Origin: Actinomycetota bacterium
Lineage (GTDB): Bacteria > Actinomycetota > Acidimicrobiia > IMCC26256 > PALSA-610
Length of the DNA: 64,000 bases
NCBI GenBank assembly: GCA_005773635.1
Contig: SXHN01000118.1
Coordinates: 170,048 to 234,047 of the forward strand
Direction of reading: 5' to 3'
Each line of letters starts with the position of its first letter. Position 1 is the first letter of the stretch. Under the pieces are notes generated by a model. It was not told the DNA's origin. It worked only from the letters and a program-made list of their open reading frames with translations, and did no database searches. Shown one piece after another: positions 26,221 to 34,905 of this stretch. Both the position numbers and the translations under genes were made by a program.

Positions 26221-27906
26221 TCAATGCCGCAGTAACCGACCGGCAAGTGCGCCGGTATGTTCGCCACGTTGCATGAATATTTCGCCGTTGACCACAGTGG
26301 TGTCGATACCCATACACTTTTGGATGTAACGCGCCGCACCGCCTGGGAAGTCGTGCACGATTTCGGGGAGGTCGAGATGCAGTGCAGCGAGGTCGACCAC
26401 GTTGAGATCCGCACGCGCGCCCTCACGCACCACTCCCCGATCGTTCAGCCCAAGAAACGCTGCAGTATCGCTTGTGATGCGACGGATGCCTTCTTCGATA
26501 GTGAAGTGTTCCCGTTCACGCACCCAGTACTGCAGGAAAAACGTGGCTTGACTGGCGTCCATGATCTGGGTCGCGTGCGCGCCAGCATCGGCAAGCCCCA
26601 TGATGATGCTCGGATCATCGAGCATTGCTTCGATTGCCACGAAATCGCCGTTTTGTACTGGCCAATTCAAGATGACCGCGCCATCGAACTGTAAACACAA
26701 CTCGACAAACTCTGCGACCGCGCTGCGACCATTTCGAGCAGCTCGGGAAACCAGGGTGTTCGCCGGATCGAGTTCGTAACACGCGCCGCGGTCGGGTGTC
26801 ATCACATAGAGCTCGTCGATACCGCGCCCAAGGCCCTCGCCATCAGCAATCAACGCCGCTCGTTGTATTGGGTCGCGCAAAGCTGCAAGCCGCCGGTCTG
26901 CAGCGAGACTCTGGAGCGAACCCCACGCCGCAGAACGATCCCAAGGAGTGGATGCGGCGAGCGAAAACAAGACTCCGATCGCACGCGGTGTTGTTTGCGG
27001 CCGGATATGCATCCCCTGGGTATTGGCGCGTGCCGCGTCATCGAGCACGCTGCGCCAATGCCCGGGAACGCTGCCCAACGTCGAGAGGTTGAATGTCGTG
27101 CGCGCACCCGACGCGCGCGCGACGGCGATGAACATCTCGGTTTCTTCTTCGATGCGCGGGGTCTTACCGTCGGCGTGGGTAAACCGCGGAGCGCCTTCGA
27201 AAATTGCGTTGGGGAATTTCGCCAACGCCGATGCGAGCGCTCCAAGCTCGCGGTTGTCGGCCCAAGTGCCGGGCACATGGCGACCATCGGGAGCGCGATG
27301 CACGAGCGAGCGGGAGGTCGAGACGCCAAGTGCTCCCGATCGCAGCGCATCCGTAGCTACATGTTCGAGTGCGCTCAGTTCGTCGTCGGTCAACGCAACG
27401 TCGTCCATGGAACGCTCGCCCATCACGTAGTAACGCATCGCAACGTGGCCGACCATGCCCCCGACATTCACACCCTTTGGCAACGCGTCAACGGCGTCGA
27501 GATATTCGCCGTAGGTTTCCCAATTCCATTTGAGACCAGCAATGATCGAATCGCCGGGGATGTCTTCCACGCTTTCCATCATGCGCGCCAACGTTTCGTT
27601 GTCGCCTGGTCGTAGTGGAGCGAAAGACATCCCACAGTTGCCCATCAACACGCTCGTCACGCCATGCCAACACGACGACGACAGCAACGGATCCCATCCC
27701 ACCTGGGCATCGAAGTGCGAATGCAGATCGACAAAGCCCGGGGTCACAAATCGGCCTTCAGCGTCGACCTCACGTTTTGCCGCGACACCAGATAAATCGC
27801 CGACCGCGACAATGGTGTCTCCATCAACGGCCACGTCGGCACGGCGGGTGGGCGCGCCCGTGCCGTCGACCACCGTGCCGCCCCGAAGAATCAGATCATG
27901 TGCCAT
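26221..27906 (-). CDS. N-acyl-D-amino-acid deacylase / amidohydrolase family 3
   Basis: This 561-residue amidohydrolase has the N-terminal composite domain LILRGGTVVDGTGAPTR, the metal motif VDLHSHFDAQVGWDP (HxH), the Cys-containing MGNCGMSFAP found in D-aminoacylases, and late metal residues in ADAGAHATQIMD. It likely hydrolyses N-acyl-D-amino acids or a cyclic amide in the cytosol. Length is near the family upper range. It converges with fumarase and its start overlaps the divergent acetyltransferase start by up to 9 bases. Confidence 0.88.
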   Translation of the reverse strand: MAHDLILRGGTVVDGTGAPTRRADVAVDGDTIVAVGDLSGVAAKREVDAEGRFVTPGFVDLHSHFDAQVGWDPLLSSSCWHGVTSVLMGNCGMSFAPLRPGDNETLARMMESVEDIPGDSIIAGLKWNWETYGEYLDAVDALPKGVNVGGMVGHVAMRYYVMGERSMDDVALTDDELSALEHVATDALRSGALGVSTSRSLVHRAPDGRHVPGTWADNRELGALASALAKFPNAIFEGAPRFTHADGKTPRIEEETEMFIAVARASGARTTFNLSTLGSVPGHWRSVLDDAARANTQGMHIRPQTTPRAIGVLFSLAASTPWDRSAAWGSLQSLAADRRLAALRDPIQRAALIADGEGLGRGIDELYVMTPDRGACYELDPANTLVSRAARNGRSAVAEFVELCLQFDGAVILNWPVQNGDFVAIEAMLDDPSIIMGLADAGAHATQIMDASQATFFLQYWVREREHFTIEEGIRRITSDTAAFLGLNDRGVVREGARADLNVVDLAALHLDLPEIVHDFPGGAARYIQKCMGIDTTVVNGEIFMQRGEHTGALAGRLLRH

Positions 27907-28458
27907 GATTGCAGCTTGTCATATCTCCAAGCGCCGCGCATCAGCGATGCAATCGTTTTCCGTCCACTCGTCGAAACAGACCTCGCGATGCTTGTTATGT
28001 GGTTCAGTGAACCAGAGGTTGCGCGGTGGTGGCATCCACCTACCGACATTGAGGAGGTACGTAGCAAATATCTCCCGAGAATCGACGGACTCGATGCGAC
28101 CACCATGTGGATAGTCGAAATCGAAACCCAGCCCGCCGGCTTGTTGCAGACATACCGACATGCCGATTACCCAACGCACGACCAGGCGGTCGGTATCGAG
28201 AACGCCGCTGGCATCGACTATCTGCTCGCAGGCTCTCACCGCGGACGTGGCTACGGTGGGCCCGTCTTACAGAAGTTCGCGGTCTTTGTACTTGACCATT
28301 ACCGCGATCTTGTTTGCTGCGTAGCTACTCCGGCACAGACCAATACGCCGTCATTGCGTGCGCTGGAACGCGCCGGGTTCTCTCGCGTTCATGACTGCCA
28401 ACCACCCGGAGAACCACGCGCATACGCATACGCATACCCACGCAACGAAGAGAACTGA
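27898..28458 (+). CDS. GNAT acetyltransferase, AAC(6')-like
   Basis: This 186-residue (or shorter) GNAT-fold protein resembles aminoglycoside 6'-N-acetyltransferases. It shows FRPLVETDLAMLVMWFSEPEVARWWHPP near the N-terminus and the acetyl-CoA loop GSHRGRGYGGPVLQKF, then NTPSLRALERAGFSRVH. Real substrates of chromosomal relatives are often unknown small amines. The ATG at 27898 would overlap the divergent deacylase gene. A TTG at 27916 would avoid this, and neither has a good ribosome binding site. The C-terminal AYAYAYP run comes from a short CATACG-type repeat at 28420-28440. Confidence 0.72.
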   Translation: MCHDCSLSYLQAPRISDAIVFRPLVETDLAMLVMWFSEPEVARWWHPPTDIEEVRSKYLPRIDGLDATTMWIVEIETQPAGLLQTYRHADYPTHDQAVGIENAAGIDYLLAGSHRGRGYGGPVLQKFAVFVLDHYRDLVCCVATPAQTNTPSLRALERAGFSRVHDCQPPGEPRAYAYAYPRNEEN

Positions 28459-28572
28459 TCCTGTCGATCGTCGAGGTGCTGCGAGCCGCTTGGAACTTGC
28501 GATTCAAGTTCGCGCTGGGCAATCTGTACGCCCATGGTCAACACAGACGCCCGAGAAGGTGGTGCTGATTCG

Positions 28573-29118
28573 ATGAACCCTCCCCGAGCGCCCATCGGTC
28601 AACGCATCGTCGTAGACGGGATGACGGGCGCAGGTAAGAGCACATTGTCGCGTGCCCTCGCCGCCAAGACCCGCTTGCCCCTCATCCACCTCGACCTCCT
28701 CTATTGGAAGCCGGGTTGGTCCAGGCCGACCCCAGACGAGTGGAGCGAGAAGCAGCGGGAGGTACTCGCTGGCAATGCTTGGATCGCCGAAGGCAACTAT
28801 CCCGAGACGCTCCCGCTTCGGCTTGAGCGGGCGGACACAATCATTGTCTTGGATACACCGTGGTGGCGATGTGCTGCACGGGCGTTCAAGCGCGGGTTAC
28901 GACGACCGACAGGTACTCAGATGCCAGACGGTTGCGAAGACTCCGCGGCTCAACGCCTCGGCGACGAATGGCGAGGCGCGCTCAAGTGTTGGCGAAACCG
29001 TCAAACGGAGGCCACTCATGCGGTCACGATGGCCTCGCAACACGGAGCGCACGCCCACCTTTACGTGCTGCGCTCAAAGCAGGAAGCTCGCGACTTCCTC
29101 GCCGGCCTTGGTGAGTAA
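28573..29118 (+). CDS. Small P-loop kinase (FlaR/adenylate-kinase-like topology protein)
   Basis: This 181-residue P-loop protein starts close to the nucleotide loop VVDGMTGAGKSTLSRALA, followed by LPLIHLDLLYWKPGW, a segment shared with bacterial proteins annotated as DNA topology modulation protein FlaR or AAA-type small-molecule kinases. VIVLDTPWWRCAARAF is the likely Walker B strand. ATG 28573 follows AAGGTGG. An in-frame ATG at 28534 lacks this. Substrate is unknown. It sits between two other accessory genes and a broken HNH gene. Confidence 0.72.
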   Translation: MNPPRAPIGQRIVVDGMTGAGKSTLSRALAAKTRLPLIHLDLLYWKPGWSRPTPDEWSEKQREVLAGNAWIAEGNYPETLPLRLERADTIIVLDTPWWRCAARAFKRGLRRPTGTQMPDGCEDSAAQRLGDEWRGALKCWRNRQTEATHAVTMASQHGAHAHLYVLRSKQEARDFLAGLGE

Positions 29119-29200
29119 AAGCTGCTATTTCCAGTTCGTTTCGCGAGCGCGGAACTGCTGCCGTTATGAACGCGTGCTGATGACCCTGGCGCGCGGTCCT

Positions 29201-29410
29201 CTATCTGCGGAGCGGGATTGCGGTTGTTGTTGGTCGTGGGTGGCTGGTGTCGTAGTAGGTGCCGTCGGGTTTGAACCATTTGATGGTGGCGTCGGCGTCG
29301 ATTTTGATGGTCCATTTGCCTTCGTGGACGAGACGATGATGGAAGTAGCAGAGCATCACACCATTATCGATGTTGGTATCGCCTCCGAGTTCCCACCAAC
29401 ACCTTAACGT
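29201..29410 (-). pseudogene. Remnant of a DUF222/HNH endonuclease C-terminus
   Basis: The minus-strand frame ending at 29201 encodes about 70 residues that match the C-terminal HNH nuclease end of actinobacterial DUF222-type proteins: WWELGGDTNIDNGVMLCYFHHRLVHEG, then a beta-rich tail KWTIKIDADATIKWFKPDG. Only the second half of the HNH motif is left. The DUF222 region and the first His/Cys residues are absent, and the sequence upstream (above about 29410) shows no relation. This is best read as a decayed copy. The rest of the 29119-29492 gap shows nothing else I can support. Confidence 0.75.
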
Positions 29411-29492
29411 CGAACCTGGCGACGCCGTACGAATTCGACTGTCCCGCATCAAAAGAAATCTTCGAACAAAGTGCGGGAGTTACCATTGGCAT

Positions 29493-30446
29493 GTGTCTGA
29501 AGAGTACAACCAGCATCTTGCCGCGTTGCACAGTAGGTGGGCCACACCATTCGACATCGTGGAGCGATTAGCGACCGGGGTCGCCGGCGTCGCAATTCAA
29601 GACATCTGTCGAGTATTGCAGGGGGAACAAAACGAGGTGTACGACGTCACTTTGGGCGGAGCGCCGTCGTTGATTGTGCGCATCTCGCACAGTGGCGGCG
29701 AGGCGTTCGAGCGAGAGGTGTGGGTGCTGGGCCAGTGTGCCGCTCGAGGAATACCGGCACCACGAGTCCACAGTCTGAGTCGCATGGCGGTCGACGGCGA
29801 GCCTCTTGCGGCCATGGTGATGGAGAAAGTACCCGGCGTTCGTCTGTGCGATACAGATCTCGCCGAAGCCGAGACGCGTCACGTGCTCGGCGATGTCGGG
29901 AGGTGGCTCACGCAGTTCCACTCCATCCCCGTCCAAGGCGTCGGCTATCTCGACAGCCAGGGGGTGGGAAACCTCGCGACTCTGAGCGACTGGCTCAGCG
30001 AACTCACGAGCGCATCGTCTGTCTTTGTGGACGCTGGCCGCTCCGTTGGGCTGCCGACGACAACGATTCAACAATGGCTGCGCGAGATCGTGGATTCACT
30101 GTGCTCTTCACCGCCTCGCATCGCGCTGATTCACAACGACCTGTTGGCCGCGCACGTGATGGTGCGCGACGGCAGCTTCTCGGGAATCATCGACTTCGGC
30201 GAAGTCGCGGCGGAACCCGCCGCGAACGACTTTGCAAAGTGGGACTTCGTTGAATGCGACCGCTTCCCGGTCGAGTGGATCCGTGATGGTTATCGCGACT
30301 CGTCGTTGTTCGCTCATCCGAACGACCGCACCTACCGGGCGCTTTGGTTCGCCAACGGACTGTGGCGATTGCGCTGGTACTACGAGACTGGCTATCGGCA
30401 AGGGGTAGAAGCCACCCGGGACCGTTTAGTGCGCGAACCGCACTAG
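29493..30446 (+). CDS. Aminoglycoside-phosphotransferase-fold (APH) kinase
   Basis: This is about 317 residues of APH-family kinase. The Brenner-type catalytic loop is IALIHNDLLAAHVMV with the catalytic Asp, and the metal-binding motif is GIIDFGEVAAEP. The N-lobe has a nucleotide-binding Lys-like segment around SLIVRISHSGGEAFEREVWVL. The frame is open back to 29370, across the HNH remnant, so the in-frame GTG at 29493 is the more likely start. It is not certain. The phosphate acceptor is unknown, and resistance to an aminoglycoside should not be assumed. Confidence 0.75.
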   Translation: MSEEYNQHLAALHSRWATPFDIVERLATGVAGVAIQDICRVLQGEQNEVYDVTLGGAPSLIVRISHSGGEAFEREVWVLGQCAARGIPAPRVHSLSRMAVDGEPLAAMVMEKVPGVRLCDTDLAEAETRHVLGDVGRWLTQFHSIPVQGVGYLDSQGVGNLATLSDWLSELTSASSVFVDAGRSVGLPTTTIQQWLREIVDSLCSSPPRIALIHNDLLAAHVMVRDGSFSGIIDFGEVAAEPAANDFAKWDFVECDRFPVEWIRDGYRDSSLFAHPNDRTYRALWFANGLWRLRWYYETGYRQGVEATRDRLVREPH

Positions 30447-30595
30447 CAATCAGTTCGACCCACAAGGCCAATAGACAATCTGGGCTGGGACCTTCGCCTC
30501 TGGATTCATGGAGCCGAGAGTCGACACTATGATCAGACCAGCCGACACCGCGCGCCGTGCCGTGTCAGACAACCGTTCACCCCGAGGAGCGCGAC

Positions 30596-31381
30596 ATGAG
30601 CATGCCCCGCACAGTCGTATTCGGCGATGACGGTTCGCCGAATGCCGACGTGGCCTGGCTCTTTATCAATAGTCAAAGTTGGCAAGATTGGTCGGTTGAA
30701 GTTGTAACGGCACAGATGCCGGCGATAATTGGAGCAGTGCTTCCGTCCGAGCGTGTTGAACTTCACTCTTGGGACCCACCGACGCCGCGCGTAGCGTTCC
30801 CAGGTGCGGGATTCGCTCAGGTCGCACACCTCACCGCCGAGTCGGACCCCCGCATCGTCCTTTCTCGAGACTGCGATCTGCTCGTAATTGGTCCGCGTGG
30901 TACCGGTTTTCTTAAGTCGCTGCATTTGGGCAGCACCGCAGATTGGCTGCTGTTGCGGCCACCGGCACCGCTGCTCATTGCTCGCCACGGTAAGCCAACG
31001 CGAAATACCGTCGTCTGCGTCGATGGCTCAACGCATGCCGACAAAGTCACCGAGACCATTGCCACGTTGCCCTGGGCTGAACATCTCGCGGTGACTGTGT
31101 TGGCAGTTGAAGACTCCCGCACCGACGTCAATACTGCAGTCAGCCGCACTCGGGAAAGACTCGAACCAGTAGTCGCAACGGTGCAAGTGCAGACGTACAG
31201 CGGGAGACCCACTGAGATGATTCATCGTCACCTCGCCGATACTTCGCCCGACCTTGTCGCTCTCGGCACGCGCGGGCTCACTGGTCTCAAGCTCCTTCGG
31301 CTCGGGTCGACAGCATCGGCGATCGCCCGATCTGCGAGTTGTTCGGTGCTGCTCGCCTGCGATTCGGCTGGCGGAGCTTGA
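30596..31381 (+). CDS. Universal stress protein, two UspA domains
   Basis: This 261-residue tandem UspA protein has a first domain at about residues 1-130, ending GPRGTGFLKSLHLGSTADWLL, and a second at about 135-261, starting RNTVVCVDGSTHADK and ending GTRGLTGLKLLRLGSTASAI. Both have the Gly-rich, Gly-Ser ending loop linked to ATP binding in this family. ATG at 30596 is preceded by GAGGAG with about 6 bases of spacing, which decides the start over an upstream in-frame ATG. Role in stress is inferred from family. Confidence 0.9.
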   Translation: MSMPRTVVFGDDGSPNADVAWLFINSQSWQDWSVEVVTAQMPAIIGAVLPSERVELHSWDPPTPRVAFPGAGFAQVAHLTAESDPRIVLSRDCDLLVIGPRGTGFLKSLHLGSTADWLLLRPPAPLLIARHGKPTRNTVVCVDGSTHADKVTETIATLPWAEHLAVTVLAVEDSRTDVNTAVSRTRERLEPVVATVQVQTYSGRPTEMIHRHLADTSPDLVALGTRGLTGLKLLRLGSTASAIARSASCSVLLACDSAGGA

Positions 31382-31388
31382 GAGATCA

Positions 31389-32516
31389 CTACACGGACTC
31401 AGGCGGCGCTAAGCCGAAGTGCTTTGCGAGTAGTTGCGTACACAGGTTGTTGGTTTCCATCGGCGCCATGTCTTGGGCGTCGGGAGCGCCGTGTTCGATG
31501 TTGGTTTGAATGACACGAGCCATGATCGACGCGAACCACACCATGGTAAAGACGGTGTAGAACTCGAGGTGTTCGGCCTTACGGCCCATGGCGGTTTCCC
31601 AACGGGCGATGCATTCTTCGTCGCTCGGAAATCCGGGAAGCCGCGGCAAGCCAATTCCATCAGTGAAGTGCTTATCGAACCAGAGATACCAGGCAAGATC
31701 AAACTCCGGGTTACCGACGCGTACCATTTCCCAGTCGAAGACGGCTTTGACGTTGAAGTTTTCGTCGAACATCAAATTGCCGAGACGAGCGTCACCCCAT
31801 GAAAACGTCACCAGATGATCGTCGTCGGGACGGTTCGCCTCTAACCACTTCCACGCGTGTTCAACACACGGCACTGCCGAACGGGTTGCGAAGTTGTAGT
31901 ACTCGCGTTGGTACCCAAAGAGTTGTTCTTGGCCCAGCTTGCCGAAGCGTTTGCGATCAAGTTCGTCAAGCCCCAACGCGCGCCAATCAATCTTCGCGAT
32001 CTTGACAAGCGTGTCGATACCGTCGAGCCACATTGTCCGCTGTTGTTCTGACGTGGCACTTGCAACCCACGGATCGAGATCCATATCAGCAGGCAAGAAC
32101 TCTTTGGGCAGCGTGTAGGGAGGATTGTCGCTCGGCACGCGGCCCGACAATCGCTCCATCACCATGAACGGAGCACCGAGCACCGACGCATCTTCCTCAA
32201 GCCACAGCACAGTCGGGACTGGCACATCGGAATGTTCACCCACGGCTTTGATGACCTTGAACTGCAATCCTATTTCGTAGTCTTCGAAGACTGCCGCGCC
32301 AACTGGAGCGGCGCGCACTACATACCCACCGCGATGCGCGGTGCCATTGCGGTCGAACACGGCGTCGAAAATGATCGTGTCCGACGAGAAGCCCGACACT
32401 TCGTTCGCGCCGGCAACTTCGATGTCAATGTTGCTCGCACCTTCTAGTTTTGTCGCCAACCAATCGGTGAGAATGCGCCGAGTTTTCGCAGGATCTCGGT
32501 GCTGCGGTATTGCCAT
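31389..32516 (-). CDS. APH-fold phosphotransferase, ACAD10/11-type
   Basis: This 375-residue kinase-fold protein is of the type linked to acyl-CoA metabolism. It has FSWGDARLGNLMFDENF in the catalytic loop and VFDWEMVRVGNPEFDLAWYLWF in the metal-binding region, close to the APH domain of ACAD10/11 and bacterial LvaA. The catalytic-loop His of HGD is replaced (SWGD). The ATG at 32516 is preceded by GGAGGA, which decides against a GTG or ATG further upstream. It is divergent from a thioesterase-like gene, in keeping with acyl-CoA chemistry. The acceptor is inferred, perhaps a hydroxyacyl-CoA. Confidence 0.82.
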   Translation of the reverse strand: MAIPQHRDPAKTRRILTDWLATKLEGASNIDIEVAGANEVSGFSSDTIIFDAVFDRNGTAHRGGYVVRAAPVGAAVFEDYEIGLQFKVIKAVGEHSDVPVPTVLWLEEDASVLGAPFMVMERLSGRVPSDNPPYTLPKEFLPADMDLDPWVASATSEQQRTMWLDGIDTLVKIAKIDWRALGLDELDRKRFGKLGQEQLFGYQREYYNFATRSAVPCVEHAWKWLEANRPDDDHLVTFSWGDARLGNLMFDENFNVKAVFDWEMVRVGNPEFDLAWYLWFDKHFTDGIGLPRLPGFPSDEECIARWETAMGRKAEHLEFYTVFTMVWFASIMARVIQTNIEHGAPDAQDMAPMETNNLCTQLLAKHFGLAPPESV

Positions 32517-32574
32517 GATCGGGTCCTCCTGGTTGTTTTCGGCGCGCACCGTAGCCGCCTACTTGACTAGGTGC

Positions 32575-33468
32575 ATGTCTGAATCGCTGGCCGCCGTCCC
32601 CGAAGGCGATCTTCTCGCCGATACCACGCTCACGCCAGACCCAAATCACCCCGGCCGATTCCACGGCGAGATCTCCAGCGCCTGGCAAATCCAGTATGCC
32701 TTTGGCGGAGTCACCATGACCGCCGCACTGCGAGCACTGCAGCAAGCAATCGGGCGCGAAGATCTGCAACTCGTGACCGCCAATGCAATCTTTTGCGCGC
32801 CAATCCCATGCGGCCCGATCGTCGCGGATGTTTCAATCCTGCGTAACGGCCGCACCGCGGCCCAAGTTGCCTGTGATCTACGGGTACCTGGCGACGACAC
32901 GATCGCGCTACGTGCGCACGGAGTGTTCGGCAAACCGCACGACACCGATCTCGCGTTCGTTGACATCCCTTTCCCCGACGACGTCGCCATGCCCGACGAT
33001 TGTGAACCGCCTCCGGAACGCGGCGCCGACGACAGCCCGTTTCCTCCGGTCAATTTTCACCGCCAAACTGACTTCCGTTCCGCAGTGCCCGGCATCAAGC
33101 GGCCCTGGGATGAAGACTTTGTCGGAGGTGGGCCGGCACGGTTCGCGGCATGGACCCGGCTCTTCAAAGAACCTCGGCTCCCCGACGGAACCTACGACCC
33201 GATCGCGTTAGGCCTACCGGCCGATTCAATCGGACCCGCGATCGGCTTTGGCCTTGGCCCAGGGCGCACCCCTTCAATGAGTCTCTCGCTCGAGATCGGA
33301 CTGCGTTTCATCCAGGTGCCCACGACAACACCGGCGTGGATCCTGCAAGACATGCGGTGCTGGCAATGCGGTGATGGATATGCCACTGGCCCAACCCACC
33401 TCTGGGATACTGAGGGCAACCTGCTCGCGATCGCACAACAAACTGCGCATCTCCGAGCAGCTCGCTAA
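32575..33468 (+). CDS. Acyl-CoA thioesterase-like (TesB/4HBT_3, double hotdog) protein
   Basis: This 297-residue protein has a double-hotdog layout. The N-terminal half has GEISSAWQIQYAFGGVTMTAALRAL and the strand pattern VADVSILRNGRTAAQVACDLRV, and the C-terminal half has SMSLSLEIGLRFIQ and AWILQDMRCWQCGDGYATGPTHLWD. This resembles TesB-type thioesterases found near fatty-acid or steroid catabolic genes in actinobacteria. ATG 32575 gives MSESLAAVPEGDL. The upstream open frame is antisense to the kinase gene. Substrate unknown. Confidence 0.82.
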   Translation: MSESLAAVPEGDLLADTTLTPDPNHPGRFHGEISSAWQIQYAFGGVTMTAALRALQQAIGREDLQLVTANAIFCAPIPCGPIVADVSILRNGRTAAQVACDLRVPGDDTIALRAHGVFGKPHDTDLAFVDIPFPDDVAMPDDCEPPPERGADDSPFPPVNFHRQTDFRSAVPGIKRPWDEDFVGGGPARFAAWTRLFKEPRLPDGTYDPIALGLPADSIGPAIGFGLGPGRTPSMSLSLEIGLRFIQVPTTTPAWILQDMRCWQCGDGYATGPTHLWDTEGNLLAIAQQTAHLRAAR

Positions 33469-33535
33469 CTGCAGCATGCCATGAGGTGTCGAGCGTCACG
33501 GCGAATCCGCGACACCCGCGGCGTAGGTTTCATGC

Positions 33536-34774
33536 ATGACTGCTGAACAGGGCTACTTGCCAGCGATGCTCAACCCATTCGAGCCAGGGTTCTTCGATAA
33601 TCCGTACGTGCAATACAACGCAGTGCGTGAACAGGATCCTGTTCACCTCACTCCGTTGGGCCCGTGGGCGATTTTTCGCTATGCCGATGTCTCAAAGATT
33701 CTGCGCGACCCGAATCTTTCCGTCGAGGAACAGCACGCGACGTTCACGCAAATCGCCGACACCGACACGTTGGCACTGCTCGAAGACCGCTCCCGACGCC
33801 GCAGCACATCAATGCTTGATCGTGATCCACCCGATCACCATCGCCTGCGCCGCTTGGTTAGCAAGGTATTTACACCCCGCATGATCGAGGAGCTTCGACC
33901 GCATATTCATCAAATCGTGCGAGACCATCTCGATGCAATGGCGGCCCGCGGCAACGACGCCGACATCATCGAAGACATAGCGTTTCCTCTGCCATTCATC
34001 GTCATTTCCGAAATGATGGGCATACCGGAAGGGCGCAGCCGCGCCGACTTGCGCGATTGGTCGGGGGCTCTCGTGAAGACCTTTGACCCGACGGCCGACG
34101 ATAATGACATGCGCGCGGCAATGAGCGCAGGCGACAATATGTTCGCGTTTCTTGAGGAGGTCGTTGACGCCAAACGCGCCAACCCAACCGACGATCTCAC
34201 ATGCGGCATGATTGCGGCCGAAGAAAATGGGGATCGCCTCACCACCGAAGAACTCATCTCCAATATTGCGCTGCTTTTCATCGCAGGCCACGAGACGACA
34301 GTCAATCTCATTGGTAACGGCACCTTGGCGTTACTGCGCAACCCTTCGCAACTCGACCGCTGGTACAACGATCCATCCCTCGATGCCAACGCCGTAGATG
34401 AACTCTTGCGCTACGACGGACCAGTGCAGTTTTCACGGCGCATCGCGATCGACGCATTCGAACTCGACGGTCACACAATTGATGCTGGTTCCGTACTGAT
34501 GGTGTGTCTCGCGGCTGGCAACCGAGACCCAGTGATGTTCGGAGCCGATGCCGACACTCTCGATCTCAGCAGGCCGAACGCAAACCAACATCTCACGTTC
34601 GGCGGCGGCTTCCATCACTGCCTCGGCAACGCACTGGCACGCGTTGAAGGCCAAGAAGCAATCGGTGGTCTCGTCCGTCGATTCCCCGGCATGCAACTCG
34701 CAACCGACACGCTCGATTGGAACGGCCGCATCGTCATCCGCGGCCTCAACCACCTGCCGGTCACCCTCACCTAA
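33536..34774 (+). CDS. Cytochrome P450
   Basis: This 412-residue P450 has canonical I-helix AGHETTVNLI, K-helix region ELLRYDGPVQFSRR, and heme loop FGGGFHHCLGNALAR with the Cys ligand. The N-terminus LNPFEPGFFDNPYVQYNAVREQDPVH is typical of soluble actinobacterial P450s such as CYP107-like or related families. It is distinct from the P450 at 23 kb, which has AGLDT and [10 protein letters not shown]. The redox partner is not in the window. It is convergent with the CPBP protease, with a duplicated palindrome between them. Confidence 0.95.
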   Translation: MTAEQGYLPAMLNPFEPGFFDNPYVQYNAVREQDPVHLTPLGPWAIFRYADVSKILRDPNLSVEEQHATFTQIADTDTLALLEDRSRRRSTSMLDRDPPDHHRLRRLVSKVFTPRMIEELRPHIHQIVRDHLDAMAARGNDADIIEDIAFPLPFIVISEMMGIPEGRSRADLRDWSGALVKTFDPTADDNDMRAAMSAGDNMFAFLEEVVDAKRANPTDDLTCGMIAAEENGDRLTTEELISNIALLFIAGHETTVNLIGNGTLALLRNPSQLDRWYNDPSLDANAVDELLRYDGPVQFSRRIAIDAFELDGHTIDAGSVLMVCLAAGNRDPVMFGADADTLDLSRPNANQHLTFGGGFHHCLGNALARVEGQEAIGGLVRRFPGMQLATDTLDWNGRIVIRGLNHLPVTLT

Positions 34775-34777
34775 ACG

Positions 34778-34905
34778 CCGTGGTCGCGATTCGCTAACGG
34801 CGGCGTTACTCCGGCACTACCACGAGCGCGCACCGGCCATCCCGTGGTCGCGATCTGTTAACGGCGGCGTTACACAACCTCGACCACGAGCTGGAGCGGT
34901 CAGAA
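34778..34905. repeat. Duplicated nested palindrome between convergent genes
   Basis: Two 32-bp direct copies (34778-34809 and 34842-34873) differ at three positions and lie exactly 64 bases apart. The shared tail ACCACGAGC (34819 and 34883) keeps the same 64-base period. Each copy holds an outer inverted pair (CGTGGT with ACCACG, eight pairs CGTGGTCG/CGACCACG in copy 2). Copy 1 holds an inner hairpin TAACG-GCGG-CGTTA. No T-run follows. It could act as a bidirectional terminator or be a small repeated element. Confidence 0.8.

Noticed and set aside
29370..29492. Upstream extension of the APH kinase to 29370
   Set aside because: The extra residues are antisense to the HNH remnant and show no kinase homology. 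GTG at 29493 fits better.
22283..34774. Secondary-metabolite cluster around the two P450 genes
   Set aside because: The P450s are 9 kb apart, with unrelated housekeeping and accessory genes between them and no polyketide, peptide or terpene synthase.
34778..34905. Possible CRISPR array
   Set aside because: Only two copies with 32-base spacing and internal palindromes, no further units and no cas genes in the window.
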